Source: Branchinecta lynchi
Lineage: Eukaryota; Arthropoda; Branchiopoda; Anostraca; Branchinectidae
Direction: 5' to 3'
Length of the DNA stretch: 64,000 nucleotides
Assembly (NCBI GenBank): GCA_023053575.1
Contig: JAKZAP010000007.1
Location: 20,423,464-20,487,463 of the forward strand
Shown here one piece after another: positions 60,240-64,000 of the stretch. Under the pieces are notes generated by a model. It was given only the letters and a program-made list of their open reading frames with translations, was not told the origin of the DNA and ran no database searches. Made by a program: the position numbers and the translations under genes. Position 1 is the stretch's first letter. Each line of letters begins with the position of its first letter.

Positions 60240-62540
60240 TTTTTTTTTTTGCACTTGGGTTTGCGGTAGAGTAACGCTATCAGATGTGCCCCTTAAACTT
60301 TAAAAGTTATCTCATTGCTAAAGAAACTAGAGCTTATCCTTTGCTCCTTTCTAAGTCGTGACGTTAGAAAGTTGGCCTACGGCAAAAAAGTCAACTTTTG
60401 AACTAAGACAGGTAGAATTTTTTTTTCGACGGCAATCGATAGCCACTGATAAGCTGATCAAAGTATATGTCATCCATTTTTTGGTACAAAAATTCCTTCA
60501 TGAGATACACCAGTTTGAAAATTTCAAAGGGGTTGACAACTTCAGTAGTAAGGTACATTGAAACCAAAAATAGGCGATAGCAGGTATGCGCCATGTAGGG
60601 GACTTTTAAGCAACAGTCGACTGTTAGCTCATAACCATCTTCGGTAATGAGGGCCTTGCAGCTTTTGCTAGTTGGTGTACCTGTTATTTGTTTCCGGTGT
60701 ATTCGATTGTAAGAACAATTTGGTTCCATTTGTGTACGCGATTTCAGCTGAGTTTATCATTCGTTTTTTTGCACTTGGGTTTGCGGTAGAGAAATGGTAT
60801 CAGATGTACCTCTTAAACTTTAGAAGTTCTCTCATTGTTAAAGAAACTAGAGCTTATCCTTTGCTCCTTTCTAAGCGGTGACGTTAGAAAGTTGGCCTAC
60901 GGCAAAAAAGTCAACTTTTGAACTAAGACAGGTAGAATTTTTTTTTCGACGGCAATCGATAGCCGCTGATGAGCTGATCAAAGTATATGTCCTACATTTT
61001 TTGGTACACAAATTCCTTCATGAGATACACCAGTTTGAAAGTTTCAAGGGGTTGACAACTTCAGTAGTAAGGTACAAACTGAAACCAAAAATAGGTGATA
61101 CCAGTTGTGAGACATGTAGGGGACTTGTACGCTGCAGTCGAGTGTTAGCTCATAATCATCTTCGGCAATGAGGGGTTTGCAGCTTTCGCTAGTTGGCGTA
61201 CCTGTCATTTGATGGTAAGAACAATTAGGTTCCCAATTGTAAGACATGCAAGGGACTTGTCAGTAATAATAGGCTGTTATGCTACAAAAATCTTCAGCGA
61301 TGAGGGGTTTGTAACTTTTGCTAGCCGGTGTACCCATTATTTTTATCCGGTGAACTTGATGTCTGTCACGGGAAAGGGACTTGTCAGTAGAATCGGTGCA
61401 CGAGGGGCTAGAAATTTGTGCAAATTGTTGCACATTATTCGATTTATATAAAACTGACGGTAAGAAAGTTTGTATCGATGGTCTCTCGCTGTATCCTAGG
61501 ATTCACTGTTTTCGCAACGGGTACAAACGATAATGTAAAACAAGGTAGTTTCGTAATAATTAATAGTGTCATCTATGGTATTTTAATCCTGAAAAGTTTC
61601 GGCTAGCTTTATAATACCAACTAGATTATATAGGATATTGTTCCAAGTTTTCATCCGTCACGATGTCTACGATTGAAAAGGATAAAGTTCAACTGACTGC
61701 AAAGTCAATTTAGTCCCTTTTTCCGATATTCTTTTGTTGTGGTTAGGGCAATCGATAGCCCTTGAAGAGCTGATCAAAATATATGCCATCCATTTTTTTG
61801 AACAAAAATCCTTCATGAGATAAACCAGTTTGAAAGTTTCAAGGGGTTGACAACTTCAGGAGTAAGGTACACACTGAAACCAAAAATAGGCGATACCAGT
61901 TGTGAGACATGTAAGGGACTTGTAAGCAACAGTCGACTGTTAGCTCATAATCATCTTCGGCAATGAGGAGTTTGCAGCTTTTGCAAGTTGGTATACCTGT
62001 TATTTGTATCAGGTGTATTAGATGGTAAGAACAATTTTGTTCCTAAAAAGCCAAAACGGCTTTTATGCTATAATCATCTTCAGCGATGAGGGGTCTGCAA
62101 CTTTTAATAGCTGATGTATCCATTATTTGTTCCGATGAATTTGATGTCAATCACGGGAGAGGGACTTGTAAGTAAAAATCGGTTCACGAGGGGCTAGAAA
62201 TATTTGAAAATTGGTGCACATTGTATTCAATATCTGTAAATATGACGGTAAGAAAGTTTGTATCGATGGTCTATCGCTATAACCGAGGATTAACTGTTTA
62301 CACAACGGGTACAAACGATACGGTAATCTAAAACAATAAGGTAGTTTTGTAATAATTAATAGTGTCATCTATGGTATTTTAATCCTGAAACGTTACGGAT
62401 AGCTTTATAATACCAACTAGATTATATAAGATATTGTTCCAAGTTTTCATCCGTCACGATATCTACGATTGAAAGGGATAAAGTTCAACTGACCGCCAAG
62501 TCAATTTAGTCCCTTCTTCCGATATTGTTTTGTTGTTGGT
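60240..62540. repeat. Direct repeat blocks inside the 3.4-kb element
   Basis: GACGTTAGAAAGTTGGCCTA occurs at 60360 and 60880 (520-bp period). GTAATAATTAATAGTGTCAT occurs at 61554 and 62347 (about 790-bp period). A shorter unit of about 132 bp (plus-strand landmark GAGGGGTTTGCAGCTTT) recurs in both blocks. Copies differ by scattered substitutions and small indels. Confidence 0.8.
60560..62110 (-). pseudogene. Repeated protein-like unit, degenerate
   Basis: On the minus strand at least five blocks read GTPTSKSCKALITEDGYEL or close variants, followed by DC..QVPYMSHNWY. At 61328-61193 two blocks follow each other in one frame, 44 codons apart. Other copies contain stops (YYY-stop-QVP) or frameshifts. 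I do not recognise the family. It may be the relic of a tandem-repeat protein carried by the element, or chance conservation of a DNA repeat. Confidence 0.4.
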
Positions 62541-63009
62541 TTTACAACGCTAAAGAACAGCTTTTGATCATGTGATTATTCTTTTTAGAACATACCGTTT
62601 TAAAAGCTTCGATAAGTTGACAAGCAGCATTTAACTGACAGCGAAGAAACAAAACCAAAGTGTTGCTCTCGCAACACTTCACGTTGCCCCGGCAACGTAG
62701 GTCTAGTTTGTTGTCATTTTGCAAACGTTACGCACAACAAGCTTTCCCAGGAAGAGCCTTCTGAAAAATTCTGAAAAATCAGCTGACTTTTTGTTTGTCG
62801 TCCTGATATGGGAAAAGTCAGCAGATGCATCTGCTCGGTCAGCAGAGCAGCAAAAATCAGCTGATTTTTCTGGCATAGCTTCGGCTCTTCATGTACGCAT
62901 AATAATTCAATTAGTGCTGTTAGAAAAACATATGAGCTAACATCCAAACTGTCATCTGCTGAAACCGCACATCTATGTGTTATCGGTCATGAAACTTCTG
63001 ACGGTGTAT

Positions 63010-63425
63010 TAGGGTCCTATGTTTATTACCCCGAGCATATCACGTCTACAGGTCTTCCCTAAAAACCTGTACAAGTTCTTAACTAATGCCACGTTTTAGT
63101 TCGCTTAAATAGGAACAAATAAGACTTATGCAAGTCCAATACCCACAAGCCATCTTTTAATTAGGTACACCACACAAAGAACAATACAGCCATTACCCAA
63201 TTTACAACACATAGATATTTTAACTGAACTGATTAACCCAACCACAGTCGTTTGCCCTTGTCAATTTGACATTAATATACTATTAAGTTTTAAATAAATC
63301 TTGTAATAAAGTGGTAATGACATACAATAATCGAACAGAGATTACAGCAAGGCTGTGGCAAGATGTTGGGAGGCGCTTCTTGCTGAATCGATCATGTGCT
63401 GATATCATCTTATCACCTCACATCT
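63010..63425. other. No recognisable feature
   Basis: AT-rich spacer with no repeat landmark. Confidence 0.4.
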
Positions 63426-63790
63426 CTGGCACCACAGGCATTACTAGCCAAAATGTTTTTTTTTTTCGGGGGGGGGGGGGGGTAAGGCAATTACCGATGG
63501 GATGGTCATTTTTACTGACCGTAAACAGTCTGTTTTTTGCAGAAAAAACGACGGTTTTTAAGAGGAAACCCACTGTTTTAAAGAAAAATCCACTGATTTT
63601 AAGAAAAAACGACTACTATTATGATAAATTGACTATTTTTAGGAAAAACCGACTGTTTTGAAGAAAAAAAAGACTGTTTTTAAGAAAAAAAAAAAAAAAA
63701 CCGAGTAAAATATCACTCAGTTATATTTTACCGACTGGTCGACAACATTAGCCCCCCCCCCATAAGTGACGCCCCTTTTTGGCACAGGAT
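63426..63790 (+). repeat. Repeat with CCACTGATTTTAAGAAAAA tandem core
   Basis: GGCATTACTAGCCAAAATG, a G-run (63469-63482), CCACTGATTTTAAGAAAAA units every 20-25 bp and a TGACGCCCCTTTTTGG end. Same family as 13775-14030. Confidence 0.7.
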
Positions 63791-63907
63791 ACAAAACTGG
63801 CACAGGATAAAAAAAAGACATACAGACAAATAACTTTTTAGTGCAAATCAAAAGATCTACCACTATATAGTGTCAGAATAATCAAAGTAGCCTATGAGTA
63901 TGAGAGG

Positions 63908-63927
63908 AGGGGGGGGGGGGGGGGGGG
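63908..63927 (+). repeat. Poly-G tract
   Basis: GAGGA followed by about 18 G. Confidence 0.85.
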
Positions 63928-64000
63928 ATTTGAGAAAGACGAAAAGTAGCATACTATATCTGCTGATAAATCAACAAATCTCCAAAGTAAGAGTGTTCGT

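Larger units (their letters stand above)
59583..63006. mobile_element. 3.4-kb element with CACTGT ends
   Basis: The left end CACTGTAAAAAGTTTCATAA and right end GGTCATGAAACTTCTGACGGTG are inverted, with TA outside each (59581-59582, 63007-63008). About 80 bp inside the left end and 340 bp inside the right end, GTGTTGCGAGAGCAACAC-containing sequence recurs as a 28-bp inverse pair, supporting one unit. The interior is made of repeated blocks of about 520 and 790 bp. No DDE transposase motif was recognised. The ends match those of 29081-29449. Confidence 0.75.

Noticed and set aside
60403..60729. 108-codon minus-strand frame taken as a host gene.
   Set aside because: It lies wholly in the repeated blocks of the 3.4-kb element, and its second half is not kept in frame in the other copies.

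Overview
The window is animal nuclear DNA, most likely from an invertebrate. It has no dense run of open frames. Its one recognisable host gene is split into short exons with GT-AG introns, and nearly everything else is transposon or repeat sequence. I see no bacterial operons, no rRNA and no CRISPR array. The lipase is too widespread to fix the phylum.

HOST GENE. A pancreatic-lipase-family gene lies on the minus strand across at least 38 kb. Six exons are visible, in coding order 47338-47025, 33049-32764, 30257-30026, 19028-18801, 15081-14839 and 9237-9117. All splice sites are GT-AG, and the phases agree at all five junctions (2, 0, 1, 1, 1). Joined, the exons give about 474 codons: an N-terminal extension of about 105 residues ending in an R-Q-K-R dibasic site, a complete alpha/beta-hydrolase lipase domain with Ser257, Asp280 and His366, a full-length 23-residue lid, and the start of a PLAT domain. 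The last exon or exons were not found and probably lie beyond position 1. The true first exon may lie beyond 47.3 kb.

REPEATS BY REGION. 0-9 kb: LINE copies, internally tandem family B copies and three-level nested insertions. 9.7-14.8 kb: a 3-kb array (family A) with a 564-bp higher-order period, and small DNA elements. 15-21 kb: foldback family S. 22-23.7 kb: an inverted dimer of B. 24-29 kb: G-tracts, TTCGG-rich DNA, a tRNA-like gene and family F copies. 30-33 kb: three repeat families around two exons. 35.7-37.1 kb: another A copy. 38-44 kb: S, B and a hAT-type element. 48-49 kb: a dead LINE holding a 20-bp micro-insertion, and a short element with TAA duplications. 50-54 kb: inverted J elements and nested palindromes. 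56-58.6 kb: more B. 59.6-63 kb: a 3.4-kb element with CACTGT ends and a degenerate in-frame repeat.

Several insertions can be proved inside the window, because an unoccupied copy of the same host repeat lies elsewhere in it. This fixes target-site duplications of TA for the CACTGT elements and of TAA or TTA for the AGGCCC and related elements. Family names A, B, C, D, F, G, H, J, K, N, Q and S are labels used only here. Coordinates of exons and of elements with target duplications are read to the base. Edges of degenerate repeats are approximate.
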